From Sphingomonas sp. UV9 (GTDB lineage: Bacteria > Pseudomonadota > Alphaproteobacteria > Sphingomonadales > Sphingomonadaceae), in assembly GCF_004101245.1 (NCBI RefSeq), contig NZ_SCIN01000003.1:186001-250000 (forward strand): a DNA stretch of 64,000 nt, written 5' to 3'. The notes beneath the pieces are model-generated. The model was given only the letters and a program-made list of their open reading frames with translations, ran no database searches and was not told where the DNA came from. Positions 36,609 through 45,008 of this stretch are shown piece after piece. A program made the translations under genes and the position numbers. Numbering within the stretch: the stretch's first letter is position 1; each line of letters starts with the position of its first letter.

Positions 36609-38216
36609 TCACCCCCGCGGGATCTGCTCGCCGCGCGTATCGAGCCCTGCGGCGCCGGGCTCGCCCAGCTCGTTCTGCCCCGCCATCGCATGATCCACCG
36701 TGCCCAGCTGGTCGAGGTGCATCAGCTTGGTGACGAACGGTGCGAGCACCAGCACGACCGCGCCGATCCCGATCGCGACCCAGCCGATACGGCCGTACAC
36801 CTCCAGCACCCGCTCGACGCCGGCACCTTCGCCGCCGGTCGCCTGTGCGATCAGCCCGGCGAGGAAATTGCCGCCCGCGGTCGCGAGGAACCAGGTGCCC
36901 ATCATCAGCCCGGTCATGCTCGGCACCGACAGGCGCGTCATCGACGACAGGCCGATCGGCGAGAAGCAGAGTTCGGCCATCGAGTGCAGCATGTAGAGCA
37001 GGATGACGAAGATCGCCGGAGTCAGGCCTTGCGCCGGCGCGCCGAGCGTCAGCACGAAGAAGCCGGCGCCGACCAGGATCAGGCCGATGCCGAACTTGAA
37101 CGGCGCGCTGGGCTCGCGTCCCGCCCGACCGAGCTTGGTCCAGATCGCCGCGAACACCGGGGCCAGCGTGATGATGAAGAACGGATTGACCGACTGGAAC
37201 ACCGACGCCGGGATGGTCCAGCCGAACACGACGCGGTCGACCGACTGGTCGGTGTAGAGGTTGAGCGACGACCCGGTCTGTTCGAACAGCGCCCAGAACA
37301 GCGGCGCGAGCGCGATGAGGAACAGCGCGGCGAAGATCCGGTCGCGATCGACGCGCGGCAGCTTTGCGACCGCGGTCCACAGGATGTAGCCGACCGTGAC
37401 GAGCGAAGCGACGATCAGCGCGGTGCCGACCACGCCCTGGCTGCGCACCAGCCACCACGACACCGCGACGCCGAGCAGGCCGCCGAGATAGATCAGCCAC
37501 TCGATCGAGAGGCCGGCAACCGGCTTCGACGCAAGCTTTTCGGGGGCGGGGGACTCGCCGACGTCGTAGAGTTCGCGCCGGAACAGCACGAACACGACCA
37601 GACCCAAGGCCATGCCGATGCCCGCTGCGCCGAACCCGTAGGACCAGCCGACCGTCTCGCCGAGGATGCCGACCGCGATCGGGCCGACGAACGCGCCGGT
37701 GTTGATCCCCATGTAGAAGATCGAGAACGCGCCATCGCGGCGCATGTCGTCGCGCGCATAGAGATTGCCGACGAGCACCGAGATGTTCGCCTTCAGAAAG
37801 CCCGTGCCGACGATGATGAAGGCGAGGCCGAGGTAGAAGCCGTTGAGCGCGTTGCCCTGCACGCCCTGCGGCGCCTCGACGACCGCGAGCAGCAGATGGC
37901 CGAGTGTGATGAACACGCCGCCCGCGAGCACCGCCTTGCGTGGCCCCAGGAACCGGTCGGACAGATAGCCGCCGATGATCGGCGTGATATAGACCAGCGA
38001 GGTATAGGCGCCATAGATCGCGTAGGCGGGCTGTTCGGCGAACAGGAAATGCTTGGTGAGGTACAGCACCAGGATCGCGCGCATGCCGTAGAACGAGAAG
38101 CGTTCCCACATCTCGGCAAAGAACAGCATGAACAGCCCGCGCGGGTGCCCGAAAAACGTCTTCGCATCGGCGGGAACGCCGCTGCCCCTGCTCGCTTTGG
38201 GGATTGCGCTGGCCAT
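36609..38216 (-). CDS. Proton-dependent oligopeptide transporter (POT/PTR2 family)
   Basis: The 535-residue protein has about 14 membrane helices. The proton-coupling motif EMWERFSFYGMRAILVLYL lies at the first helix (about residues 35-53), and GGYLSDRFLGPRKAV and FSIFYMGINTGAFVGP are the two PTR2 signature regions. POT transporters bring di- and tripeptides into the cell with protons. The C-terminal tail after the last helix is hydrophilic (DQLGTVDHAMAGQNELGE). It is divergent from the nitroreductase gene, with starts about 110 bp apart. Confidence 0.93.
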   Translation of the reverse strand: MASAIPKASRGSGVPADAKTFFGHPRGLFMLFFAEMWERFSFYGMRAILVLYLTKHFLFAEQPAYAIYGAYTSLVYITPIIGGYLSDRFLGPRKAVLAGGVFITLGHLLLAVVEAPQGVQGNALNGFYLGLAFIIVGTGFLKANISVLVGNLYARDDMRRDGAFSIFYMGINTGAFVGPIAVGILGETVGWSYGFGAAGIGMALGLVVFVLFRRELYDVGESPAPEKLASKPVAGLSIEWLIYLGGLLGVAVSWWLVRSQGVVGTALIVASLVTVGYILWTAVAKLPRVDRDRIFAALFLIALAPLFWALFEQTGSSLNLYTDQSVDRVVFGWTIPASVFQSVNPFFIITLAPVFAAIWTKLGRAGREPSAPFKFGIGLILVGAGFFVLTLGAPAQGLTPAIFVILLYMLHSMAELCFSPIGLSSMTRLSVPSMTGLMMGTWFLATAGGNFLAGLIAQATGGEGAGVERVLEVYGRIGWVAIGIGAVVLVLAPFVTKLMHLDQLGTVDHAMAGQNELGEPGAAGLDTRGEQIPRG

Positions 38217-38325
38217 GTGGTGGTGATGCTCCGTGTGTGCGCCGCTGACGGGTGCTTGATTGCGCGCAACTTAACGACAAAGCCCGGACTGTAAATATCA
38301 GACGCCAAAGCCTATCTGCCGAGAC

Positions 38326-38901
38326 ATGCTCAACGACCGCTCGACGCCACTCTCGCTCCTCGCCACCCGCCGCTCGGGCAAGCCGCGCGACCTGATCGCG
38401 CCCGGCCCCGATTCCTATCAGCTGGCGACGATCCTGGAGATCGCGGCGCGCACGCCCGATCATGGCAAGCTGGCGCCGTGGCGGTTCGTAGTGGTCGGCG
38501 ACGAACGCCGCGCGGCGCTGTCGAGGCTGATCACCGACGCCTATCTCGCCGAACGACCGGATGCGTCGCGGCTGGAACTCGAATCGCTCGATCAGTTCGC
38601 GCATCAGGCGCCGACCCTGGTGGTGGTCCTGTCGTCGCCCAAGGAGAGCAAGATCCCGGTGTGGGAGCAGGAATTGTCGGCAGGAGCTGCGTGCATGAAC
38701 CTGCTCCATGCGGTCCATGCGGAGGGTTTTGCGGGCGGCTGGCTGACCGGCTGGGCGGCCTATTCGGACGCGGTCCGCGATGCATTCGGCTCGGCATCGG
38801 AGCGGATCGCCGGGTTCATGTTCATCGGCACGCCGTCGCGCGCGCTCGACGAACGGCCCCGCCCCGATATGGCACGTCTTGTCTCGCACTGGGGATCGTG
38901 A
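38326..38901 (+). CDS. Nitroreductase-family protein
   Basis: The 191-residue FMN-binding protein has TRRSGKPRDLIAPGP at the N-terminus, TPDHGKLAPWRFVVVGDERR (FMN phosphate and ring contacts) and a C-terminal FIGTPSRALDERPRPD. This matches the YdjA-like short nitroreductases that use NAD(P)H to reduce nitro compounds or quinones; the physiological substrate is not known. The gene is monocistronic, followed by a GntR-type regulator about 40 bp later. Confidence 0.87.
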   Translation: MLNDRSTPLSLLATRRSGKPRDLIAPGPDSYQLATILEIAARTPDHGKLAPWRFVVVGDERRAALSRLITDAYLAERPDASRLELESLDQFAHQAPTLVVVLSSPKESKIPVWEQELSAGAACMNLLHAVHAEGFAGGWLTGWAAYSDAVRDAFGSASERIAGFMFIGTPSRALDERPRPDMARLVSHWGS

Positions 38902-38916
38902 GACTCGACTAATCGC

Positions 38917-38932
38917 CTAATTGCTGTATTAG
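38917..38932. promoter_or_regulatory. Inverted-repeat operator ahead of the GntR-type gene
   Basis: CTAAT-TGCTGT-ATTAG is an inverted repeat ending 6 nt before the ATG of the GntR-family gene. Its right half TATTAG could serve as -10 box, so the transcript may start near the ATG, as seems true for the ArsR-type gene at 13150. Autoregulation is inferred. Confidence 0.6.
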
Positions 38933-38938
38933 AACAGC

Positions 38939-39295
38939 ATGACAGCGCTCAGCAGCGACGACAGCCCCGTATATATCAGACTTCGCAGCACAATTGCCGC
39001 TGGCATCCTGCGTGGCGACTATGGCGCAGGCGACCAGTTACCGTCGGTGCGCGCGTTCGCCGCCGAGCAGGGCGCCAACCCGCTGACGGTCGCCAAGGCG
39101 TATCAGAGCTTCCAGGACGACGGCTATGTCGAGGTCCGGCGCGGCGTCGGCATGTTCGTGCTGCCGGGTGCGGCGGAGGCGCTGCGTGTGGCGGAGCGCG
39201 AGAATTTCGTGACGACGCAGTGGCCGCGAATCCTGGGGCATATCGACTTGCTGGGCCTTGATGTGCACGACCTGCTGGAGCGCGAGCGGGTCTGA
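38939..39295 (+). CDS. GntR-family transcriptional regulator, YtrA type
   Basis: The 118-residue protein consists of the GntR winged helix, PVYIRLRSTIAAGILRGDYGAGDQLPSVRAFAAEQGANPLTVAKAY as its start and QDDGYVEVRRGVGMFVLPG as the wing, plus a short helical tail without ligand-binding domain. This short form is the YtrA subfamily, usually linked to ABC transporters; none is adjacent here. No Shine-Dalgarno precedes the ATG, consistent with a leaderless mRNA. Confidence 0.88.
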   Translation: MTALSSDDSPVYIRLRSTIAAGILRGDYGAGDQLPSVRAFAAEQGANPLTVAKAYQSFQDDGYVEVRRGVGMFVLPGAAEALRVAERENFVTTQWPRILGHIDLLGLDVHDLLERERV

Positions 39296-39327
39296 GCGCC
39301 TGCCTCGAGTTCTCCCACATCCCCCAT

Positions 39328-39478
39328 CCGTTCGTTCTGAGTAATCATCGAGTAGCGGCGAAGCCGCATATCGAGAGGACGTATCGAAGGACAGGTTGGC
39401 GCGTGGAACCCCTGCTTCGATACGCGCCCTCGATACGCTCCTAACGGAGCTACTCGGTCGCTAGTCAGCACGAACGGG
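39328..39478. repeat. Composite intergenic repeat, family F (long form)
   Basis: The ends CCGTTCGTTCTGAGTAATC and CTAGTCAGCACGAACGG are inverted. Inside, CGAGTAGCGGCGAAGCCGCA, GGACGTATCGAAGGACAGG and CTTCGATACGCGCCCTCGATAC form further hairpins; the words CGATACGCTC and GAGCTACTCGG recur as inverted copies in 9161-9302. It fills the gap after the GntR gene. Confidence 0.78.
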
Positions 39479-39489
39479 AGTGTTGGGCT

Positions 39490-40305
39490 TCAGAACAGCC
39501 CCAACGCCGCGACATCCTCGACGCTCAGGTCGATTCCGAACAATAGGCTCATCCGCATCCGGTAAACCCGCGGGTCGGTGATCTCACCAACCGTCGTATC
39601 CGTCCCCGAACGTCGGCGATAGTTCCGCCCGGTCAGCGATGCGAAGCCGTTCGGCAGGACGATGCTCGCGATCGCCGTGTGCGTAAAGCGGCTGGCGGGT
39701 GCGGTCGAGGTCCAGTGGTTCGATTGCGCGAGATCCGCGTCGAACACCGGCGCCAGCGTGAAGCTGTACTGCGGCTGGATCCCTTCACCCGACCCGCGGC
39801 CGTCCGTCGTCATCGGATCGCCATCGCGGAACAGCATCCAGCCCTGCTCGGTCGCTTCCAGCCGGAAGCGTGCCCCGTCGGGTGCAGTCGCCTCGGCACC
39901 ATCGGCTAGCGGAAGGACGGGCGTGTAGCTGCCGCCGAAGCCGGTGTCGGCGATCCACTCCTGCCCATCGATCGTCACCAGCGCGAACGTGTGGGTGAGC
40001 GGCGGCACGTCCGTCGCGACGAGCCAGACGCGGGCGAGCAAGGGCCGCGCGGTGAAGCCGAGTGCCGCCAGCGCATCGAGAAACAGCCGGTTATGCTCGA
40101 AGCAATAGCCGCCGCGGCGGGCGGTTACGAGCTTGGCGAAGACGGAGGCGCCGTCGATCGCGATGCCGCGGCCCAGGACGACGTCGAGATCCTCGAACGG
40201 GATCGCAAGCCGGTGGGCATGTTGCAGGCGACCGAGGCCGATCGAGTCGAGCGTCGGCCGCGCGGGCATGGCGATACGTTGGAGATAGGCGTCGAGATCG
40301 AACAT
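39490..40305 (-). CDS. Arylamine N-acetyltransferase
   Basis: The 271-residue enzyme has the Cys-His-Asp triad of the NAT family: Cys68 in RRGGYCFEHN, His near 108 in THTFALV and Asp near 123 in ADTGFGG. The start region MFDLDAYLQRIAMPARPTLD and PFEDLDVVLG are also conserved. NATs transfer acetyl from acetyl-CoA to arylamines and hydrazines. The ATG at 40305 is chosen because the family begins at the short helix MFDLDAYLQRI. It is downstream of, and co-directional with, the acyl-CoA dehydrogenase gene. Confidence 0.92.
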   Translation of the reverse strand: MFDLDAYLQRIAMPARPTLDSIGLGRLQHAHRLAIPFEDLDVVLGRGIAIDGASVFAKLVTARRGGYCFEHNRLFLDALAALGFTARPLLARVWLVATDVPPLTHTFALVTIDGQEWIADTGFGGSYTPVLPLADGAEATAPDGARFRLEATEQGWMLFRDGDPMTTDGRGSGEGIQPQYSFTLAPVFDADLAQSNHWTSTAPASRFTHTAIASIVLPNGFASLTGRNYRRRSGTDTTVGEITDPRVYRMRMSLLFGIDLSVEDVAALGLF

Positions 40306-40383
40306 CAGGCAGGGTTTCCCATGATTCCCCCGCCCCATACCGTCAGCCCCGAGCAGCCGTCGAGTAGGGAGACGCCACATTCA

Positions 40384-40505
40384 TCCTCCCCCGCCAGGGG
40401 GAGGTGGCGCGGAAGGCGACGGAGGGGGAGGACACGCAACCGAGGTTTCTCCTTTCCTCCCCCTCCGTCTGGCAAGCGCCAATCCTCCCCCTTGCGGGCG
40501 AGGAT
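40384..40505. repeat. Palindromic intergenic repeat, family B
   Basis: It begins TCCTCCCCCGCCAGGGGGAG with GTGGCGCGGAAGGCG and ends CAATCCTCCCCCTTGCGGGC with GAGGAT. It separates the acyl-CoA dehydrogenase and arylamine acetyltransferase genes. Confidence 0.85.
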
Positions 40506-40541
40506 TGGCGGACGCTGGGTCCGGGCTTTCGTCAGGGGCTC

Positions 40542-42254
40542 TCAGGCGGCGAACAGTTCCGGCTCGATCGAGTACAGCACCGCCGCGCTGGCGTTTGCCG
40601 CCGCGTTGAGGCCCATTGCCTCGGGGACGATCTGATCGAGGTAGAAGCGCACCGCCGCGGTTTTCATCCGACCGAAATCGTCGGTGCCGGCGACGCCGCC
40701 CTGCCGCTCCATCAGCCAGCCGCAGGTCGCAACCGACAGCATCGTCAGGAACGGATAGCTCGCGGCGAGCTTGTCGTCGGCATCCGCGGTGGCGAGGCGA
40801 CGGCCGATCGCGTCGCAGGCGTCGACCAGCGCGAGCAGGCGCTCGTCCTTCGATTCCGCGCGGATGTCGGCGATGAGCGTGGCGAACGCGCCGCCATTGT
40901 CGAGGCCGAGCTTGCGCCCGACGAGATCCGCCGCCTGGATGCCGTTGGTGCCCTCGTAGATCGGCGTGATGCGGGCATCGCGGAAATACTGCGCGGCGCC
41001 GGTTTCCTCGACATAGCCCATGCCGCCGAACACCTGGATGCCGAGCGAGGCGACTTCGTTGCCGAGATCGGTGCCGTGCGCCTTGGCGAGTGGGGTCACG
41101 AGTTCGAGGCGATTGCGGGCCGCGGCATCGCCGAGATTGGCGCGATCGACCTGGCCCGCGGCGTAGTAGACGAGCGCGCGCGCCGCCTGCGTCTGCGCCT
41201 TCATCCGCATCAGCATGCGGCGGACGTCGGGATGCTCGACGATCTTGACCGAGCCCTTGTTGGGCGAACCGGCGCGGGCGGACTGCACGCGGTCGAGCGC
41301 GTAGGCGACCGCGCCCTGAGTCGCGCCCTCGGCGACCTGCACGCCCTGGAGGCCGACGTTCAACCGCGCGTTGTTCATCATCGTGAACATCGCGCGGATG
41401 CCGCCGAGCTCCGCGCCGATCAGCTCGCCGACGCACTCGTCATTGTCGCCGAAGCTCAGCACACAGGTGGGGGACGCGTGGAGCCCCATCTTGTGCTCGA
41501 TCGAGACGACGCGGACGTCGTTGAAATCACCGGGGGTGCCATCTTCGGCGAGGCGGTATTTGGGGACGAGGAAGAGCGAGATGCCCTTCGTGCCCGCGGG
41601 TGCGCCGGGTGTCCGCGCGAGGACGAGGTGGACGATGTTCGGCGCCATGTCGTGATCGCCGAACGAGATGTAGATCTTGGTGCCCTTGATCGACCACTTG
41701 CCGTCACCGAGCGGAGTCGCGGTTGCACGCAATGCGCCGACGTCGGAGCCCGCCTGGGGCTCGGTCAGGTTCATCGTACCGGTCCATTCGCCGGTCGCGA
41801 GATGGGGGAGGTAGAGCGCCTGCTGCTCGGGCGAGCCGTGATGCTGGAGCGCCTCGATCGCGCCAACGGTCAGCGTCGGGCAGAGCGCGAAGCCCATGTT
41901 GGCCGAGCCGAGCGTGTCGAGCACCGCGGTCTGGATCGCGAACGGAAGGCCCTGCCCGCCCCATTCCTCCTCGACGCCGATCGTGCCCCAGCCGCCCTCG
42001 ACATAGTCCTTGTACGCCTGCGCGAAGCCTTCGGGCATGACGACGCCGTCGGGGGTCCATTTCGCCCCAACCGTGTCGCCGGCGCGGTTGAGCGGCGCCC
42101 ATTCGCCGGCCGCGAGCTGTCCGACGCCTTCGAGCACCGCGTCGACGACGTCGTCGCTGGCGGCGGCATAGCGTTCGGTCGCGGCGAGTTCGCCGATCCG
42201 TACGACGTGGTCGAGCAGGAATCGCTGTTCGGTGGTTGCTGGAGTGAAGGCCAT
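40542..42254 (-). CDS. Acyl-CoA dehydrogenase, DmdC/long-chain-like
   Basis: The 570-residue flavoenzyme is of the enlarged acyl-CoA dehydrogenase type. EEWGGQGLPFAIQTAV starts the N-terminal helical domain contacts, MNLTEPQAGSDVGALRATA is the FAD-binding signature, and QVFGGMGYVEETGAAQYFRDARITPIYEGTNGI holds the C-terminal signature with the likely catalytic Glu. A C-terminal extension of about 130 residues follows, as in DmdC-like (methylmercaptopropionyl-CoA) dehydrogenases. The exact substrate cannot be read from sequence. Confidence 0.9.
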   Translation of the reverse strand: MAFTPATTEQRFLLDHVVRIGELAATERYAAASDDVVDAVLEGVGQLAAGEWAPLNRAGDTVGAKWTPDGVVMPEGFAQAYKDYVEGGWGTIGVEEEWGGQGLPFAIQTAVLDTLGSANMGFALCPTLTVGAIEALQHHGSPEQQALYLPHLATGEWTGTMNLTEPQAGSDVGALRATATPLGDGKWSIKGTKIYISFGDHDMAPNIVHLVLARTPGAPAGTKGISLFLVPKYRLAEDGTPGDFNDVRVVSIEHKMGLHASPTCVLSFGDNDECVGELIGAELGGIRAMFTMMNNARLNVGLQGVQVAEGATQGAVAYALDRVQSARAGSPNKGSVKIVEHPDVRRMLMRMKAQTQAARALVYYAAGQVDRANLGDAAARNRLELVTPLAKAHGTDLGNEVASLGIQVFGGMGYVEETGAAQYFRDARITPIYEGTNGIQAADLVGRKLGLDNGGAFATLIADIRAESKDERLLALVDACDAIGRRLATADADDKLAASYPFLTMLSVATCGWLMERQGGVAGTDDFGRMKTAAVRFYLDQIVPEAMGLNAAANASAAVLYSIEPELFAA

Positions 42255-42300
42255 CGCATCCTCTTATCGCTACGGTTTGGACCCGCTATACGCCTGTAAA

Positions 42301-43311
42301 ATGACCCGTCCACACCCTCGGATTTTACCTTACGGCACGGCCGCGCTCGCCGAGGCGGCCGCGCTGATTCGCGATGGGGGACTCGTCGCGGTGCCGACCG
42401 AGACGGTCTACGGACTCGCGGCGGACGCGACCAATGCCGAGGCGGTGGCGGGAATCTATGCCGCCAAGGGCCGCCCGAGTTTCAATCCGCTGATCGTGCA
42501 TGTGGCGGATCTGGCGGCGGCGGAGCGGATCGCGGTGTTCGATGCGGATGCGCGCGCGCTGGCGGCGGCGTTCTGGCCGGGGCCTTTGACGCTGGTGTTG
42601 CCGGTGCGGGGGGATGCGGGGATTGCTTCGCTGGTGACGGCAGGGCTGGCGACAATCGCGGTCCGGGTGCCGCGACATCGGGCGATGCAGGGGTTGATCG
42701 CGGCGTCCGGGCGGCCGCTGGCAGCGCCGTCGGCGAATGCGAGCGGGGGGATTTCTCCGACTTGCGCGGCGCATGTGGCGGGGAGTCTGGGAGGGAACGT
42801 GCCGCTGATCCTTGACGATGGGGCGACCGAGGCTGGGCTGGAGTCGACGATCGTGGCGGGGCGGACAGTGCTGCGGCCAGGGCCGATTACTTCGCAAATG
42901 ATCGCGCTACACCTCCCCGGCGAAGGCTTTGGCCTAATTGGAACGTCGGATGTAACTGGGCGCGACGTGCATCATGGCCGTCCCCCAATTGGGCCCCGGC
43001 CTTCGCCGGGGGGGGGTGATGAGGTGGTGACCTCGCCGGGGCAGCTTGAGAGCCATTATGCGCCGAGCAAGTTGCTGAGATTGAATGCTACCGAGGCCGC
43101 GTCGGACGAATGGCTGATCGGTTTCGGCGATGTCTTGGGAGATGTTACCTTGTCAGCGTCGGGCGACCTCGTCGAAGCCGCCGCTCGGCTGTTCGACCTG
43201 CTCCACGCTGCCGACGCAAACGCGTGCCCACGGATCGCGATCGCGCCGATCCCGCTCGACGGTGTCGGCGAGGCGATCAACGACCGCCTGCGCCGCGCCG
43301 CACATCGCTGA
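42301..43311 (+). CDS. Threonylcarbamoyl-AMP synthase (Sua5 type) with repeat-derived insert
   Basis: The 336-residue enzyme makes threonylcarbamoyl-AMP for the t6A modification of ANN-decoding tRNAs. The YrdC domain (about 10-205) contains VPTETVYGLAADATN, KGRPSFNPLIVH and APSANASGGISPT. The Sua5 domain (about 245-336) follows SPGQLESHYAPSK, the closing-loop motif. The roughly 35 residues between them (HLPGEGFGLIG ... GPRPSPGGG) are encoded by a family A palindromic repeat (42910-43016) read in frame. The domain linker is a tolerant place, and both domains look intact, so the protein is probably active. No Shine-Dalgarno precedes the ATG. Confidence 0.92.
   Translation: MTRPHPRILPYGTAALAEAAALIRDGGLVAVPTETVYGLAADATNAEAVAGIYAAKGRPSFNPLIVHVADLAAAERIAVFDADARALAAAFWPGPLTLVLPVRGDAGIASLVTAGLATIAVRVPRHRAMQGLIAASGRPLAAPSANASGGISPTCAAHVAGSLGGNVPLILDDGATEAGLESTIVAGRTVLRPGPITSQMIALHLPGEGFGLIGTSDVTGRDVHHGRPPIGPRPSPGGGDEVVTSPGQLESHYAPSKLLRLNATEAASDEWLIGFGDVLGDVTLSASGDLVEAAARLFDLLHAADANACPRIAIAPIPLDGVGEAINDRLRRAAHR
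42910..43016. repeat. Family A palindromic repeat inserted in frame within sua5
   Basis: The right arm CCAATTGGGCCCCGGCCTTC with GCCGGGG matches the family A consensus exactly. The left arm CACCTCCCCGGCGAAGGCTT with TGGCCTAATTGG is recognisable but has several substitutions and a CTC insertion. The insert adds about 35 codons without stop or frameshift to the YrdC-Sua5 linker. The decayed left arm suggests it is older than most intergenic copies. Confidence 0.88.
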
Positions 43312-43314
43312 TGC

Positions 43315-43393
43315 TGTTCCCCCGCGCAGGCGGGGGCCAGGGTCTGACAGTGATACGGTATTTAGCTGGTCCCCCGCGTCCGCGGGGGAACAG
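43315..43393. repeat. Palindromic intergenic repeat, family D
   Basis: TGTTCCCCCGCGCAGGCGGG with GGCCAGGG faces CTGGTCCCCCGCGTCCGCGG with GGGAACA. It fills the short space between the convergent sua5 and msrA genes and may act as a two-way terminator. Confidence 0.83.
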
Positions 43394-43407
43394 CTACTCT
43401 CCTGACG

Positions 43408-43950
43408 TTACGCGTTGACCGCCGCCTTCGACCGCGCGGCGAAGCTCTTGCGGAGCTTCTGGAGCTTCGGTGGGATCACCGCCATGCAGTACGGGTTCGA
43501 ACGGCCCGACGTTTCCCAGTAATCCTGGTGATAGCCTTCCGCCTCGTACCACGTGTCCATCGGCTCGATCGTCGTCACGATCGGCTTGGGCGAATCCGCC
43601 TGCGCCCGCTCCAGCGCGGCCTGCATCTCGGCCTTCTGCGCATCGTCAGCAGGGAACATCGCCGAGCGATATTGCGTGCCGACGTCGTTGCCCTGGCGGT
43701 TCAACGTCGTCGCGTCGTGCGTCGCGAAGAAGATATCCAGCAGGTCGCCGAGCTTCAGTTGCTCTGGGTCGAAGCCGATCCGGATCGCCTCGGCATGGCC
43801 GGTGTCGCCGCCGCAGACCTGCTTGTAGGTCGGGTTGGGCACATGCCCGCCGATATAGCCGCTCTCGGCGCTCTCCACGCCGATCACGTTCTTGAACACC
43901 GCCTCGGTGCACCAGAAGCAGCCGCCGGCGAGCGTTACATAATCCGTCAT
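43408..43950 (-). CDS. msrA: Peptide methionine sulfoxide reductase A
   Basis: The 180-residue enzyme reduces methionine-S-sulfoxide. The catalytic motif GCFWC is at residues 10-14 and GYIGGHVPNPTYKQVCGGDTGHAE, HDATTLNRQGNDVGTQYRS and the EGYHQDYW segment complete the fold. AAAGGAGA precedes the ATG at 43950 at good distance. It is divergent from galE, with starts about 60 bp apart. Confidence 0.96.
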   Translation of the reverse strand: MTDYVTLAGGCFWCTEAVFKNVIGVESAESGYIGGHVPNPTYKQVCGGDTGHAEAIRIGFDPEQLKLGDLLDIFFATHDATTLNRQGNDVGTQYRSAMFPADDAQKAEMQAALERAQADSPKPIVTTIEPMDTWYEAEGYHQDYWETSGRSNPYCMAVIPPKLQKLRKSFAARSKAAVNA

Positions 43951-44009
43951 CACGATCTCCTTTCTCCCAAGATAGGAAGCCGCTACCGCGCAACAAAGAG
44001 GAGACGTAC

Positions 44010-45008
44010 ATGATCGACGGTAAGGTTATGGTCACCGGCGGCGCCGGCTATATCGGCAGCCACGCGGTATTGGCGCTGCTCGACGCAGGCTACGAGGTCG
44101 TCGTGCTCGACAATCTGGTCACCGGATTCGACTGGGCGGTCGACCGCCGCGCCGCACTGGTCGAGGCGAACGTCGCCGACGACGGGAAGGTCCGCGCGGC
44201 GATCCGCGAGCATAACGTCCGCGCGATCATGCATTTCGCCGGCTCGGTCGTGGTGCCCGAATCGGTCAGCGACCCGCTCAAATATTACCGCAACAACACC
44301 GCCGCGAGCCGCGCACTGATCGAGAGCGCGGTGGTTGAGGGCGTGGCCCACTTCATCTTCTCGTCGACCGCGGCGACCTATGGCACGCCCGAGAAGGTGC
44401 CGGTCGCGGAGGGCGATCCGACCGTGCCGATCAACCCCTACGGCATGTCGAAGCTGATGACCGAGGCGATGCTGCGCGACGTCGCGGCGGCGCACCCGAT
44501 GAACTACGCCGCATTACGCTACTTCAACGTCGCGGGCGCCGATCCGCAGGGGCGCAGCGGCCAGTCGACGATTGGCGCAACCCACCTGATCAAGATCGCG
44601 GTCGAGGCGGCGACCGGCAAACGCGACGCGGTCGGCGTCTACGGCACCGACTTCGACACGCCCGACGGCACCGGTGTTCGCGATTATATCCACGTCACCG
44701 ATCTCGCTGCCGCGCATGTCGCCGCGCTCCAAGTGCTGGTCGCAGAACCCGCCAAGAGCCACACGCTCAACGCCGGCTACGGCAAGGGTTTCTCGGTGCT
44801 CGAAGTGCTCGACGCCGTCGACAAGGTCACGAACCGGACGATCGAACGTCGCCTCGAAGGGCGTCGCGCGGGCGACCCGGCGATGCTGATCTCGGACAAC
44901 AGCGCGATCCTGGAACGGCTCGACTGGACGCCGCGCCATGCCGATCTCGACGGGATCGTCCGCGATGCGCTGGCGTGGGAGCGGTCGCTGGCCGAGAAGG
45001 GCCGGTGA
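44010..45008 (+). CDS. galE: UDP-glucose 4-epimerase
   Basis: The 332-residue short-chain dehydrogenase has the NAD motif GGAGYIGSH (residues 10-18), catalytic SSTAATYG and the Tyr-Lys pair in NPYGMSK near residue 145, and RYFNVAGADPQGRSGQS, typical of GalE. It interconverts UDP-glucose and UDP-galactose for surface polysaccharide synthesis. The stop codon overlaps the GTG start of the CoA-ester lyase gene. Confidence 0.95.
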   Translation: MIDGKVMVTGGAGYIGSHAVLALLDAGYEVVVLDNLVTGFDWAVDRRAALVEANVADDGKVRAAIREHNVRAIMHFAGSVVVPESVSDPLKYYRNNTAASRALIESAVVEGVAHFIFSSTAATYGTPEKVPVAEGDPTVPINPYGMSKLMTEAMLRDVAAAHPMNYAALRYFNVAGADPQGRSGQSTIGATHLIKIAVEAATGKRDAVGVYGTDFDTPDGTGVRDYIHVTDLAAAHVAALQVLVAEPAKSHTLNAGYGKGFSVLEVLDAVDKVTNRTIERRLEGRRAGDPAMLISDNSAILERLDWTPRHADLDGIVRDALAWERSLAEKGR

